From Korarchaeum sp964519515 (GTDB lineage: Archaea > Korarchaeota > Korarchaeia > Korarchaeales > Korarchaeaceae): a stretch of DNA of 53,472 nt. Within the stretch, counting starts at the first letter, position 1, and the number at the start of each line of letters is the position of its first letter. The stretch spans positions 1 to 53,472 of the forward strand of contig CAZFIJ010000050.1 in the NCBI GenBank assembly GCA_964519515.1, written 5' to 3'. Made by a program: the position numbers and the translations under genes. This document shows positions 1 to 8,069 of the stretch, one piece after another. The notes below the pieces were generated by a model. That model had not been told where the DNA came from, did no database searches, and saw nothing but the letters and a program-made list of their open reading frames with translations.

Positions 1-470
1 GATAGAGGGGCTACTCTAAATGAGACATCCCTGAAGAGCTCGACGAAGACCCCTCCGAGCCCGAACATGACAGTAGGTCCAAATTGCGGGTCCCTCAGGA
101 GACCTATTATCAACTCAACACCCGGAGGTGCGAATTCCTGAACTAAGATGCCCTCTATCTCAGCGTTAGGGACGTTCCTCTTGACGCTCTCTATTATCTC
201 CCTGTATGCCTTCCTCACCTCCTCCTCATTCCTTAAGTTGACCTTCACACCGCCTACATCACTCTTATGGATCACTTGGGGGGATACTATCTTGAGGACT
301 ACTGGGAAGCCTATCTCCTTGGAAAAATTGACGGCCTCTTCCTCGTTCTTAGCCAATCTTATATTAGTCACTGGAATCCCGTAGCTAGAGATGAAATACT
401 TGGCCTCATGCTCCAGGAGGGACTTTCTCCCATTCTCCTTAGCTTTGAGCAATAAGTCCCTTGAGCCCAT
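1..470 (-). CDS. acdB: ADP-forming acetyl-CoA synthetase beta subunit (5' part)
   Basis: The leftward frame opens with ATG at 468-470 behind the ribosome-binding sequence AGGTGAT, and runs off the window, so only about the first 156 residues are visible. They match the ATP-grasp beta subunit of ADP-forming acyl-CoA synthetases: an N-terminal LLEHEAK helix, SYGIPV, then VLKIVSPQVIHKSDVGGVK with the lysines and histidine that line the nucleotide site, and near the edge the LIIGLLRDPQFGP and MFGLGGVFVEL segments. The family makes acetate (or another acid) plus ATP from acyl-CoA, ADP and phosphate in peptide- or sugar-fermenting archaea. The alpha (CoA-binding) part is not visible; it could be fused downstream or encoded elsewhere. 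A TATA-like AAATTTAAAC lies upstream at about 498-508. The family call is firm; which acid is used cannot be told. Confidence 0.9.
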   Translation of the reverse strand, partial: MGSRDLLLKAKENGRKSLLEHEAKYFISSYGIPVTNIRLAKNEEEAVNFSKEIGFPVVLKIVSPQVIHKSDVGGVKVNLRNEEEVRKAYREIIESVKRNVPNAEIEGILVQEFAPPGVELIIGLLRDPQFGPTVMFGLGGVFVELFRDVSFRVAPL

Positions 471-548
471 GAGATCACCTGCTCGTGCTCCATGCAAAAA
501 ATTTAAACAATTTGTTCGAGCTTCTGGGATCGATAAAACACCTTTTCA

Positions 549-1817
549 TTAAAAGAAGCTCCTTCTAGCTCTTTTAAGCCTCAATATACTCTTTGGTATC
601 CCTCTTTGCCTTTCTTCCTTCTTTTCAATATCTACTTTTGGCTCCTCCTTTCTCTCAATCCTCATAGCCTCCCTAGGGACATAGTACCTCCCAGCTCTAT
701 CCTTCTCGAGGAGGCCAGCGACCACTAGGGCCTCTAGCCTAGAATATGCTATAGATACGGGCGTCTCAGCTTCTATAGCGACTTTCTCCAGTAGCACGGG
801 TCCTCCGTTGAAGTTCCTGATTATTATCTCGAGCTCCCTCCTCATCCTAGGGGGAGCTCTCTTTATGTAATCTAAGATCTCAGCCTCAGCGTCCATTACC
901 TTATCGAAGACGTACATATCCACTCTACTCCTCCCCAGAATAGTCGCGACCTCTAAGCTCTTAGCTAGAAAATCCAGGAGCTTCCCAGGTATGCCCTCAG
1001 CTAGCCTATTGGCAGCTATAATGACTTCCTCCGTCAGGGGCTCCAATGGGACTTCGGGGATCTTGCTCCTGAAAGCGCTCAGCCTCCTGGATACGAGGTT
1101 TATCGCTTCATCATCAGTTAGGGGCGGGATAGTTATCCTCTCATGGACCCTAGATGTCAGAGCGGGGAACCTCTTATCGACCTCATCATAAGCCTCATCG
1201 CTCATAGCTGCAACTATGAGGATGCCCTCGGGCATCACGGAGACTATCTCCCTCAACATCTCGAAGAAGAAGAAGGACCACCTCTCATCCGTGTAGAGCA
1301 TGTTATGTACATCATCTAGGAGGAGCGCTGTGGGAGCTATTGAGTTCAAAGATTTGACTATCATGTCCCCAGCATCAGCAGGGGATGTCTTCAAGTTCAG
1401 GAGCTCCTCCTCCGTTAAAGTATCGGGCATCCCGAGGAGCAGCTTCTTCAAGGCCTTAGATATCCCCCTGGATCTCTCATATACGGTGGATAATATGCTA
1501 TCTATAGCATCAGGTCCCTCTACAGCGGATATCTCCTGATATATTCCCTCTAGCTCAGTCCTATGGTAAGAATACCTGAGGAGATGAAGCCTGAGGCTTC
1601 TCCCGGATCCCGGAGGTCCTGTTATCGTTACGAAAGCGGATGCGACTCCTGACATCGTTTCAGCAGCTAGCGAATCTAGAACGTCATCAACCCACTGCTT
1701 ACTGAATATAGAGGTAGGATCCTCAAGTTCAACGAGGGAAGACCTCAGAAAGGGATTTCTAGTCAGCCCGAAGAGCTTCTGATAGTAGCTTGGGCTCACC
1801 GATCTCAATTTCACCAC
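549..1817 (-). CDS. AAA+ ATPase with winged-helix C-terminus (ExeA/Orc1-Cdc6-like)
   Basis: A 422-residue AAA+ protein. The N-terminus has the FGLTRNPF motif seen in ExeA-type and Cdc6-like ATPases. The P-loop at residues 67-74 reads GPPGSGRS: the invariant Walker A lysine is arginine (R73, codon AGA). Walker B LLLDDV is intact at 165-170. A four-helix AAA lid follows, then a winged-helix-like part at about 335-390 (LLEKVAIEAETP, VVAGLLEKD) and a basic tail ending RLKRARRSF. The basic tail and wing suggest nucleic-acid binding. The family includes replication initiators and transposition helpers, but the sequence is too divergent to call it Orc1/Cdc6. The start may be GTG 1817 or TTG at 1808, which is better spaced from GGGAG at 1819-1823. 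It is divergent from EF-2. Confidence 0.75.
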   Translation of the reverse strand: MVKLRSVSPSYYQKLFGLTRNPFLRSSLVELEDPTSIFSKQWVDDVLDSLAAETMSGVASAFVTITGPPGSGRSLRLHLLRYSYHRTELEGIYQEISAVEGPDAIDSILSTVYERSRGISKALKKLLLGMPDTLTEEELLNLKTSPADAGDMIVKSLNSIAPTALLLDDVHNMLYTDERWSFFFFEMLREIVSVMPEGILIVAAMSDEAYDEVDKRFPALTSRVHERITIPPLTDDEAINLVSRRLSAFRSKIPEVPLEPLTEEVIIAANRLAEGIPGKLLDFLAKSLEVATILGRSRVDMYVFDKVMDAEAEILDYIKRAPPRMRRELEIIIRNFNGGPVLLEKVAIEAETPVSIAYSRLEALVVAGLLEKDRAGRYYVPREAMRIERKEEPKVDIEKKEERQRGIPKSILRLKRARRSFF

Positions 1818-1840
1818 TCCCTATCATGTCGATGGGATCG

Positions 1841-1850
1841 ATTTAAAACC
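1841..1850 (-). promoter_or_regulatory. TATA box of the AAA+ ATPase gene
   Basis: On the minus strand this reads GGTTTTAAAT, a plausible archaeal TATA box. Transcription about 25 bases downstream would begin close to the start codon at 1817, giving an almost leaderless message. It sits back to back with the EF-2 promoter. This is inferred from position and composition only. Confidence 0.5.
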
Positions 1851-1880
1851 GTTAGTCAGATGGACCCCCCCTCATGATAA

Positions 1881-1890
1881 ACCTTTTTAA
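1881..1890 (+). promoter_or_regulatory. TATA box of the EF-2 gene
   Basis: The sequence ACCTTTTTAA is preceded by A-rich BRE-like bases. Initiation about 25 bases on would be near 1911, just before the ribosome-binding sequence GGTGATT at 1913-1919 and the TTG start at 1925. Confidence 0.5.
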
Positions 1891-1924
1891 CTCATGGGAG
1901 CAAGCTGATCCCGGTGATTAAGCA

Positions 1925-4144
1925 TTGCAGAAGTATAAGAAGGTGATAGATCATCTTCAGGAGCTGATGAGAGACCCTAGAAACATTAGAAATATAGGGA
2001 TAATAGCGCATGTCGATCACGGGAAGACGACGCTCTCTGACAACCTATTATCGGCTGCTGGGATGATAAGCGATAAGATGGCTGGGGAGATGAGGGCTCT
2101 GGACTACCATGAGATAGAGCAACAGAGGGGGATAACTATAAAGGCAGCCAACATATCGCTTTACTACCAGAGAGATGGGAAGGAATTCGCGATAAATCTC
2201 GTGGATACCCCGGGCCACATAGACTTCACTGGTCACGTCACTAGGTCCCTGAGGGTCATAGATGGTGCCATAGTCGTCGTCGACTCCGTGGAGGAAGTGA
2301 TGGTCCAGACGGAGACAGTGACGAGGCAAGCGCTCGAGGAGAGAGTGAGGCCCTTACTCTTCATAAACAAGATAGATAGGCTCATAAAGGAGCTCAAACT
2401 GACTCCTCAGGAGATACAGCAGAAGATACTCAGGATAATAAGGGATTTCAATGGATTGATAGAAGCATATGGCGAACCGGAGTTCAGGGAGAAGTGGAAG
2501 GTGAAGTGGGACAATGATAGCGTTGCCTTCGGTTCTGCCCTCCATGGATGGGGCTTAACGAACTCTATAGCTGCGAAGAAGGGGATAAGATTCTCTGATA
2601 TAGTTGATATATATAATGAGGATCCCGATGGCTTGGCCCTCAGGAGGGACATACCTGTTCATGAGGCCCTACTCGATATGGTCGCTCTGCATGTCCCAGA
2701 CCCTATAGAGGCCCAGTCTTATAGAGTCGAGAGGCTCTGGAGGGATAAACACGATGAAGAGCTCTTCAATGCGCTTAAAAACTGCGATCCAAATGGGCCC
2801 CTCGTAATGGGAGTAAATGCAGTTAGGATAGATCCACATGCAGGGATAGTAGTGACTGGGAGGGTTTTCAGCGGAACTCTGCGTGAGGGTGAGGATGTCT
2901 ATCTAATAAATGCGAGGAAGAAGCAGAAGATACAGCAGACGAGTATATACATGGGTCCATATAGGATGAGGATGGATGAGATACCCGCTGGCAATATAGC
3001 AGCGGTTCTAGGATTGACATCTGCTAGCTCAGGGGAGACTGTAGTCGCTGATGCGATAAAGGATAGGGTCATCTCAGGGTTTGAAGCCATAAGGTACGTA
3101 ACTGAACCTGTAGTGACAGTTTCCGTCGAAGCTAAGAATCCTCAGGACCTTCCGAAGCTCATAGATACTTTGAGAAAGCTCACACTTCAGGATCCGAATC
3201 TAGTCATGATACATAACCAAGAGACGGGAGAGATATTGCTCAAAGGTACTGGAGAGCTCCACTTAGAGATCTCCCTCTATGAAGTTAAGAAAGCTGGGCT
3301 CGAGTTCGATGTCAGTGAGCCAACGGTAGTCTATAGGGAGAGCGTTAGAGGGACGAGCGATGTTGTCTTAGCGAAGTCACCGAACAAACTGAATAGGATC
3401 TGGGTGACAGCCTCTCCATTGAATGATGAGGTAGTAACACTCATCAGGGAGGGTAGAGTCAACGAGAGGATGGACAGCAGGACTCTAGCTAAGGTCCTGA
3501 GGGAGGAGGGAAAGATGGACACCGAGGACGCTAGGAATGTATGGACGATCGATGAGGAGAACTACAACCTCTTCATAAATAGAACTGTGGGTGTTCAGAG
3601 GCTGGATGAGGTGAGGGAGATCTTGAGGCAGGGGTTCATGTGGGTCATGAAGGAAGGGCCTTTAGCTGGAGAGCCAGTCATGGGTGTAGCTATAAGGTTA
3701 GTTAACGCGATGATACACGAAGATCCAGCTCATAGAGGACCAGCTCAACTCACTCCAGCTGTTAGAAAGGCGATATTTGGTGCTATGCTGAGCGCAAACC
3801 CTGTACTCCTCGAACCGATATACGAGATACAGGTCTCCACGCCCCCAGAACTGATAGGCTCCGTAATTTCTTTGATCTCGCAGAAGAGGGGGAAGGTCGT
3901 CGGGATAGAGGAGAGAGGGAGGATAAGCATAGTCAAGGGGTTCATACCAGTGAGAGAGACCTTAGGTGGGTTCAGTAATGAGATGAGGAGTATGACGAGC
4001 GGAAGGGCCTTCTGGCAGACGAAATTCTCCCACTGGGAGCCATTGCCTAAGAGTCTCATGGAGCAGATAGCTCTAGAGATAAGGAGAAGGAAGGGAATGA
4101 AGGAGGAACTTCCGAAAGCAGAGGAGTACATGGATACCCTATGA
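1925..4144 (+). CDS. fusA: Translation elongation factor EF-2
   Basis: A 739-residue translocation GTPase of normal archaeal length. The P-loop AHVDHGKT is at residues 28-35, followed by RGITI in switch I, DTPGH and NKID. Domains II to V follow in the usual order. The tip of domain IV, which contacts the decoding centre, reads HEDPAHRGPAQ, with H603 in the position that becomes diphthamide in most archaea and eukaryotes. Translation starts at TTG 1925; GGTGATT six bases upstream supports this. The last 6 bases overlap the convergent phosphatidyltransferase gene. No diphthamide-synthesis gene is in the window. Function in ribosomal translocation is certain; whether H603 is modified is not visible from sequence. 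Confidence 0.98.
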   Translation: MQKYKKVIDHLQELMRDPRNIRNIGIIAHVDHGKTTLSDNLLSAAGMISDKMAGEMRALDYHEIEQQRGITIKAANISLYYQRDGKEFAINLVDTPGHIDFTGHVTRSLRVIDGAIVVVDSVEEVMVQTETVTRQALEERVRPLLFINKIDRLIKELKLTPQEIQQKILRIIRDFNGLIEAYGEPEFREKWKVKWDNDSVAFGSALHGWGLTNSIAAKKGIRFSDIVDIYNEDPDGLALRRDIPVHEALLDMVALHVPDPIEAQSYRVERLWRDKHDEELFNALKNCDPNGPLVMGVNAVRIDPHAGIVVTGRVFSGTLREGEDVYLINARKKQKIQQTSIYMGPYRMRMDEIPAGNIAAVLGLTSASSGETVVADAIKDRVISGFEAIRYVTEPVVTVSVEAKNPQDLPKLIDTLRKLTLQDPNLVMIHNQETGEILLKGTGELHLEISLYEVKKAGLEFDVSEPTVVYRESVRGTSDVVLAKSPNKLNRIWVTASPLNDEVVTLIREGRVNERMDSRTLAKVLREEGKMDTEDARNVWTIDEENYNLFINRTVGVQRLDEVREILRQGFMWVMKEGPLAGEPVMGVAIRLVNAMIHEDPAHRGPAQLTPAVRKAIFGAMLSANPVLLEPIYEIQVSTPPELIGSVISLISQKRGKVVGIEERGRISIVKGFIPVRETLGGFSNEMRSMTSGRAFWQTKFSHWEPLPKSLMEQIALEIRRRKGMKEELPKAEEYMDTL

Positions 4145-4708
4145 TCCTTTTTTCCTAATTTCCCTGAAGAATATATATGATCTCTCGATACAGGTCAAGT
4201 AACTCAAGATAGAGATTATGATAAGGCCTAAATCCACCTTATCTATCGCGCAGAAGAGTGCCGATAGTAATATCCTCTCTCCCCTTCCCATTAAGCTGAA
4301 CTCCGTTCCCTTAACTCCGAGAGACTCAGATCTCGATCTTATGTAGCTAGTGAGCATCGAGGAGTGGATAGTGAGAGCGGCCCATAAGAGCTCCCTCGAA
4401 TAGATCCCCATGAAGAGGAAGAGGAGTCCATCCTCGACTCTGTCCACGACGGAGTCGATGAAAGCGCCTTTAACTCCAGAGCCCCCCCTCTTCCTAGCTA
4501 CGGATCCATCCATTATATCGAAGAAACCGCCTAACAATATGAAAAGAGAAGCCAAGAGCGATTTTCTGAAGTAAAGGCTTAAAATGGACATTAAGAATGA
4601 GATGAACCCTAGCATAGTGATGAGATTCGCACTAATCCCCATCCTGACTGCTATTTCAGCTAAACTATCGAACAACTTGGATGAAATATCCCTCAGGCGT
4701 TCAAGCAT
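4139..4708 (-). CDS. CDP-alcohol phosphatidyltransferase (archaetidylinositol-phosphate synthase type)
   Basis: A 189-residue integral membrane enzyme. It carries the full CDP-alcohol phosphotransferase signature D64-x2-D67-G68-x2-A71-R72-x8-G81-x3-D85-x3-D89. These aspartates bind the metals and perform catalysis. About six hydrophobic segments surround the motif, as in structures of the family. It should transfer a polar head group, such as inositol phosphate or glycerol phosphate, to CDP-archaeol at the cytoplasmic membrane. The length and GSGVKG context fit the archaeal archaetidylinositol-phosphate synthase group better than phosphatidylserine synthase, but the acceptor is an inference. 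It converges on EF-2 with a 6-base overlap. Confidence 0.85.
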   Translation of the reverse strand: MLERLRDISSKLFDSLAEIAVRMGISANLITMLGFISFLMSILSLYFRKSLLASLFILLGGFFDIMDGSVARKRGGSGVKGAFIDSVVDRVEDGLLFLFMGIYSRELLWAALTIHSSMLTSYIRSRSESLGVKGTEFSLMGRGERILLSALFCAIDKVDLGLIIISILSYLTCIERSYIFFREIRKKGS

Positions 4709-4763
4709 CAGTACCCCCGGCGGAGGGGCTCACATTTTAATTTAGCCTTTTTCAATCAGTTGG

Positions 4764-5495
4764 ATGCCCGATCTGATAGTAATACTAGTGGAGCCGGAGA
4801 AGGCAGATAACGTAGGGATGATAGCTAGGGCAATGAAGAACTTCGGTTTCAGTGAGCTCAGGGTCGTTAGGCCCATGTTCGAGAGCTTCGATAGAGCTAT
4901 AGCTGCAGCTATGAGAGCTAGAGATGTGATAGAGAGGATGGAGATCTTAACGACTCTTGAGGAGGCAAGAAGGGGCGTGGATTTGATGGTAGGGACTACT
5001 GCTAGGGTTAGCAGATATTCTGTGGAGAGAAGAGCGATCACAATAAGGGATTTCATCTCGAACATAAGTTGGGATGCTGTATATGGTATCGTCTTGGGGA
5101 GGGAATCGATAGGATTGACGACAGAGGAGCTCTCTTACTGCGATATAGTAGTAACGATACCATCTAGTGAGGATTATCCGGCCTTAAATGTGGCGAATGC
5201 TGCTGCAATAATCCTTTACGAGTTCTTCCTGGCTTTCAAGGATTCCTCTAGGTTCGAGGTCAAGCCAGTGCCTAGAGAGGCTAGGGAAGTAATGATAAGG
5301 TATATCGGGGAGGTAATCGATCTATTGGGGGGAATGCGTGATAAGGAGAGGTCCCTCTTCATTATGAGGAGGATTATCGAGAGGACCTTCCCCTGCGGTA
5401 TCTCAGAGGATGAGGCTTCTCAAGCGTTAGGTATTATAAAGGCTGTGAGGGATGCTTTGGCTAGGGTGAAAGGTCATGTCCCTGAGACCAGCTAG
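4764..5495 (+). CDS. trmJ: SPOUT (SpoU/TrmH) RNA 2'-O-methyltransferase, TrmJ-like
   Basis: A 243-residue SPOUT-class enzyme. The N-terminal motif with N16-V-G-M-I-A-R-A-M and the two C-terminal knot motifs, GIVLGRESIGLTTEEL and VTIPSSEDYPALNVANAAAI, are all present, together with GTTAR in the centre. These residues form the trefoil-knot S-adenosylmethionine site and the catalytic arginine. The closest match is TrmJ, which in archaea methylates the ribose of C32 in tRNAs. The C-terminal helical extension (REVMIRYIGEVIDLL) is typical of TrmJ. It opens an operon with ribosomal protein L10e, overlapping it by 20 bases. An rRNA target cannot be excluded. Confidence 0.88.
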   Translation: MPDLIVILVEPEKADNVGMIARAMKNFGFSELRVVRPMFESFDRAIAAAMRARDVIERMEILTTLEEARRGVDLMVGTTARVSRYSVERRAITIRDFISNISWDAVYGIVLGRESIGLTTEELSYCDIVVTIPSSEDYPALNVANAAAIILYEFFLAFKDSSRFEVKPVPREAREVMIRYIGEVIDLLGGMRDKERSLFIMRRIIERTFPCGISEDEASQALGIIKAVRDALARVKGHVPETS

Positions 5496-6012
5496 GAACT
5501 ATAGGGCCCTCCAGAGGCCATATACGAGGAAGGAGTACATAAAGAGCATACCCTACAGTAAGATAACGAAGTTTGATCATGGAAACGTTCATGGGAAGTT
5601 CGAGTATGAAGTGAGGATGGTAGCTGAAGCTAGTTTCCAAGTTAGGAGCAACGCTCTGGAAGCAGCTAGGATGACGGTCATATCTCAGATAAGGAAGGCT
5701 GTCCCATCTGATGAAGCTTACTTCTTCAAGATAGTCCACTATCCCCACCATATCTTGAGGAAGCACGCTATGGCTGGCGTTCATAAGGCCGAGAGGCTTC
5801 AGAAAGGGATGAGATTGGCATTCGGGAAGCCCGATGCGAGAGCAGCGCAGATAAGGAGAGGAGATGTGATAATGCTCTTGAGGGTCAATGGTCAGCATTT
5901 AGAGGCAGCTAAATACTGCATGAAGTTAGCTAAGCTTAAGATACCCTATATGACTAGGATAGATGTGGTCAGGTTAAATGGAACCGAGGGCGAGGACGAA
6001 GAGGGAGCTTGA
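5476..6012 (+). CDS. rpl10e: Ribosomal protein L10e (uL16)
   Basis: A 178-residue large-subunit protein of normal length for the archaeal/eukaryotic L10e (uL16) family. The N-terminus has the typical RPARNYR and RPYTRKEYI motifs, followed by IPYSKITKFDHGN. The central loop PHHILRKHAMAGVHKAERLQKGMRLAFGKP lies near the peptidyl transferase centre in ribosome structures. It overlaps the upstream methylase by 20 bases and the downstream methylase by 35 bases, so it is translated within one operon. The short acidic C-terminal tail is ordinary. Confidence 0.97.
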   Translation: MSLRPARNYRALQRPYTRKEYIKSIPYSKITKFDHGNVHGKFEYEVRMVAEASFQVRSNALEAARMTVISQIRKAVPSDEAYFFKIVHYPHHILRKHAMAGVHKAERLQKGMRLAFGKPDARAAQIRRGDVIMLLRVNGQHLEAAKYCMKLAKLKIPYMTRIDVVRLNGTEGEDEEGA

Positions 6013-6601
6013 AATAATTTTGCAACAGTTAGAGGAGCTGAGGGATCCGAAGCCCTCTCTTGAGCAATGTCCCACGCCAGCTAACTTAGCTGCAGCTCTC
6101 ATACATATGTGTTATATGATGGGGGACCTCGAGGGAAAGTGTGTTGCAGATCTGGGATGTGGGAATGGGATACTCGCGATAGGAGCACTCCTATATGGTG
6201 CATCATCTGCAATAGGAATAGATTTAGATCCTGAGGCGATAGAGATCGCGAGAAGGAATGCTGATAGATTAGGATTGCTTGAGAGAGCTAGATTTCTAGT
6301 AATGGATGTTAAAGATTTCTCAGAGGAGGTGGATACTGTGATCCAAAATCCTCCCTTCGGTAGTAGGAGGAGACATGCAGATACTACATTCCTAGATGTC
6401 GCCCTTAAGAAAGCTAAGGTCGTTTACTCTCTTCATTCAGCTGGTAATTCTGAGTTCCTGAGGAATTTCGCTCTGAAGAGGGGGGCTATCCTCACGCATG
6501 TAGAGAGGTGGCCCTTCCCCCTCAAGAGGATATTTCCTCACCATAGGAGGAAGATCGTTGAGATACCTGTCGAGATATTGAGGTTTGAGGTGATCAGATG
6601 A
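5978..6601 (+). CDS. METTL5-like N6-adenine RNA methyltransferase
   Basis: A 207-residue Rossmann-fold methylase. Motif I is DLGCGNGILAIGA at residues 58-70, the acidic motif II is GIDLDPEA, and the catalytic motif IV is N124-P-P-F followed by GSRRRHAD. The NPPF motif marks amino-group (N6-adenine) methylation, and the whole pattern fits COG2263 proteins, the archaeal relatives of METTL5, which modifies an adenosine in small-subunit rRNA. Its place between L10e and the exosome subunit Csl4 agrees with an rRNA target. It overlaps L10e by 35 bases and Csl4 by 4 bases (ATGA). The exact modified base is inference. Confidence 0.85.
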   Translation: MEPRARTKRELEIILQQLEELRDPKPSLEQCPTPANLAAALIHMCYMMGDLEGKCVADLGCGNGILAIGALLYGASSAIGIDLDPEAIEIARRNADRLGLLERARFLVMDVKDFSEEVDTVIQNPPFGSRRRHADTTFLDVALKKAKVVYSLHSAGNSEFLRNFALKRGAILTHVERWPFPLKRIFPHHRRKIVEIPVEILRFEVIR

Positions 6602-7203
6602 GGGAGATTGTCGTCCCTGGAGAGAGGATAGGTGTCGTTGAGGAATATGTAGGGGTTGGGGGGATATTCGAGATCAAGGGTGTGCTTTACTCCTCTCAAC
6701 TCGGCCTCTTGGAGAAGAAGGATCTAGAAGTCAATGTTAGGCCCATTAAGAGACCTATATTACCAGTAAGGCCTGGAGAAATTGCCCTAGGAGAGATAAG
6801 GAGCGCTGATAGGAGTAACTTCAACCTCTTCCTCACACTGCTCCTCAGACCTAGGGTCAGCATTCTCATCCCTCCAGTTCACGCTAACATGCCTAAGAGG
6901 GGCTCGAATATAGGAGCTAGGCCGAGCGACATCGTGATAGTTAAGGTGGAGAGCGTTGAAAACGGTATCGTCACAGTAACGATGGAGGGATCCCATGAGC
7001 TCGGTGTGATCAGGAGCATATGTGAGTCATGCGGATCGGTGCTCGATAGGGGGGTCGGATATACTTTAATATGTAGGAGCTGCGGTAAGATATACTTAGA
7101 TAAGAGGCTGAGCAGCAAGTATGGGTGGAACCCCTTCAAGGAAGGGTTGGTGAATGTTAGGGGAAGAGAAGAGAACCCTGGTCCTTTCACTAGAAAAGTC
7201 TGA
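6598..7203 (+). CDS. csl4: Exosome RNA-binding subunit Csl4
   Basis: A 201-residue protein with the three-part Csl4 layout: an N-terminal beta domain starting VVPGERIGVVEEY, an S1 domain (about 62-130, PGEIALGEI to IVTVTME) and a C-terminal zinc ribbon with C142, C145, C159 and C162. Csl4 forms part of the RNA-entry cap of the archaeal exosome, which degrades and tails RNA 3' to 5'. The Rrp4/Rrp41/Rrp42 partners are not in this window. The ATG start overlaps the preceding stop codon. The C-terminus, beyond the ribbon, overlaps the next gene by 50 bases. Confidence 0.93.
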   Translation: MREIVVPGERIGVVEEYVGVGGIFEIKGVLYSSQLGLLEKKDLEVNVRPIKRPILPVRPGEIALGEIRSADRSNFNLFLTLLLRPRVSILIPPVHANMPKRGSNIGARPSDIVIVKVESVENGIVTVTMEGSHELGVIRSICESCGSVLDRGVGYTLICRSCGKIYLDKRLSSKYGWNPFKEGLVNVRGREENPGPFTRKV

Positions 7204-7783
7204 GCTTTCGGATTTTTTGGAGTACCTAGAGAAGAGGATGGGAGGTAGAGACTACTCTTATAAATACTCCGTGGACTCAGGCTTGAAAATAACCTTATTT
7301 GGGGATAAGGAGGAGCTCAAGGATTCTGAGGCGATAGTGAGGAGGTCATATAGGAACTTCAGGATAGTCAGGAACCCCGTAGGGGGGCTCTACAGATACC
7401 CATCTGATTGGTTATCGGAGCATGGTGGCATCTCTATGAGCCTACTGACTCTCTCCCTCAAAGCCGCTGGTCTCACAGCGATTTGGAAAGAGGATATACT
7501 CCATACAGCGCTGGAGCCAGAGGAGATAGTGGATCTGATGCATGAGTTGAAGTCCCTATCAGAGGAGATAAAATATGAGGTGAGGCAGAGAAAGGCCAGG
7601 GAGGTAATAGTAGCTGTTTCCGTTAACTCAGGGGTCTCTCCTTTCGATGTCCTGGAACTAGCTGAGGAGGAGGGGTTCATGGAGAAAGACGATGAGGGGC
7701 TCTGGCGTTTCAAAGCGGATCCTGAGCTCGTGATGAGGGAGCTGATAAAGAAACTCGTGGGGAGGGAGGAGTACGGAGATTGA
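7154..7783 (+). CDS. DUF2067-like conserved archaeal protein
   Basis: A 209-residue cytoplasmic protein without signal peptide or membrane segment. It has an alpha/beta N-terminal half (VLSLEKSELSDFLEYLEKR) and a helical, charged C-terminal half with a possible winged helix (SPFDVLELAEEEGFMEKDDEG). Its size and its place between Csl4 and RNA polymerase subunit L match the DUF2067 family of crenarchaeal genomes, where this gene order recurs; that assignment is from memory of context. The biochemical role is unknown. The neighbours suggest RNA processing or transcription. It overlaps Csl4 by 50 bases. Confidence 0.7.
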   Translation: MLGEEKRTLVLSLEKSELSDFLEYLEKRMGGRDYSYKYSVDSGLKITLFGDKEELKDSEAIVRRSYRNFRIVRNPVGGLYRYPSDWLSEHGGISMSLLTLSLKAAGLTAIWKEDILHTALEPEEIVDLMHELKSLSEEIKYEVRQRKAREVIVAVSVNSGVSPFDVLELAEEEGFMEKDDEGLWRFKADPELVMRELIKKLVGREEYGD

Positions 7784-8069
7784 AGTAATCAATGTCTCGA
7801 ACAATGAGATGAGAGTTCTCATAAGGGGGGAGACTCATACTCTACTGAGCCCCCTAGTTGAGGAGCTGAACTCCCTTGAGGAAGTAGAATTCGCTGGTTA
7901 CGATGTCCCTCATCCGCTTAAGGAGGAATCCGTACTGTTCCTCAGGGTCAAGGAAGGCCTGAACCCTAGGGAAGTACTGAAGAGAGCTGTAAGGGAGCTC
8001 ATCGGGAAGTATGAGATCATAGGGAATAGCTTCATTGAGGAGCTGAATTCCCTCAAGATCGACCATTAA
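7779..8069 (+). CDS. rpoL: DNA-directed RNA polymerase subunit L (Rpo11), probable ATT start
   Basis: The archaeal counterpart of eukaryotic Rpb11, which pairs with Rpo3 (RpoD) to assemble RNA polymerase. The GETHTLLSPLVEEL motif, FAGYDVPHPL and a long C-terminal helix are diagnostic. The first ATG, at 7809, gives only 86 residues and cuts off the first beta strand that other Rpo11 proteins have (about 17 residues before the HT motif). The frame is open back to a stop at 7746 with no ATG, GTG or TTG. Reading from ATT 7779 gives EVINVSNNE before MRVLIRG, matching the family's first strand, and GGGAGGAG at 7764-7771 is well spaced for it. The preferred start is ATT 7779; the fallback is ATG 7809. 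Confidence 0.85.
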   Translation: MEVINVSNNEMRVLIRGETHTLLSPLVEELNSLEEVEFAGYDVPHPLKEESVLFLRVKEGLNPREVLKRAVRELIGKYEIIGNSFIEELNSLKIDH

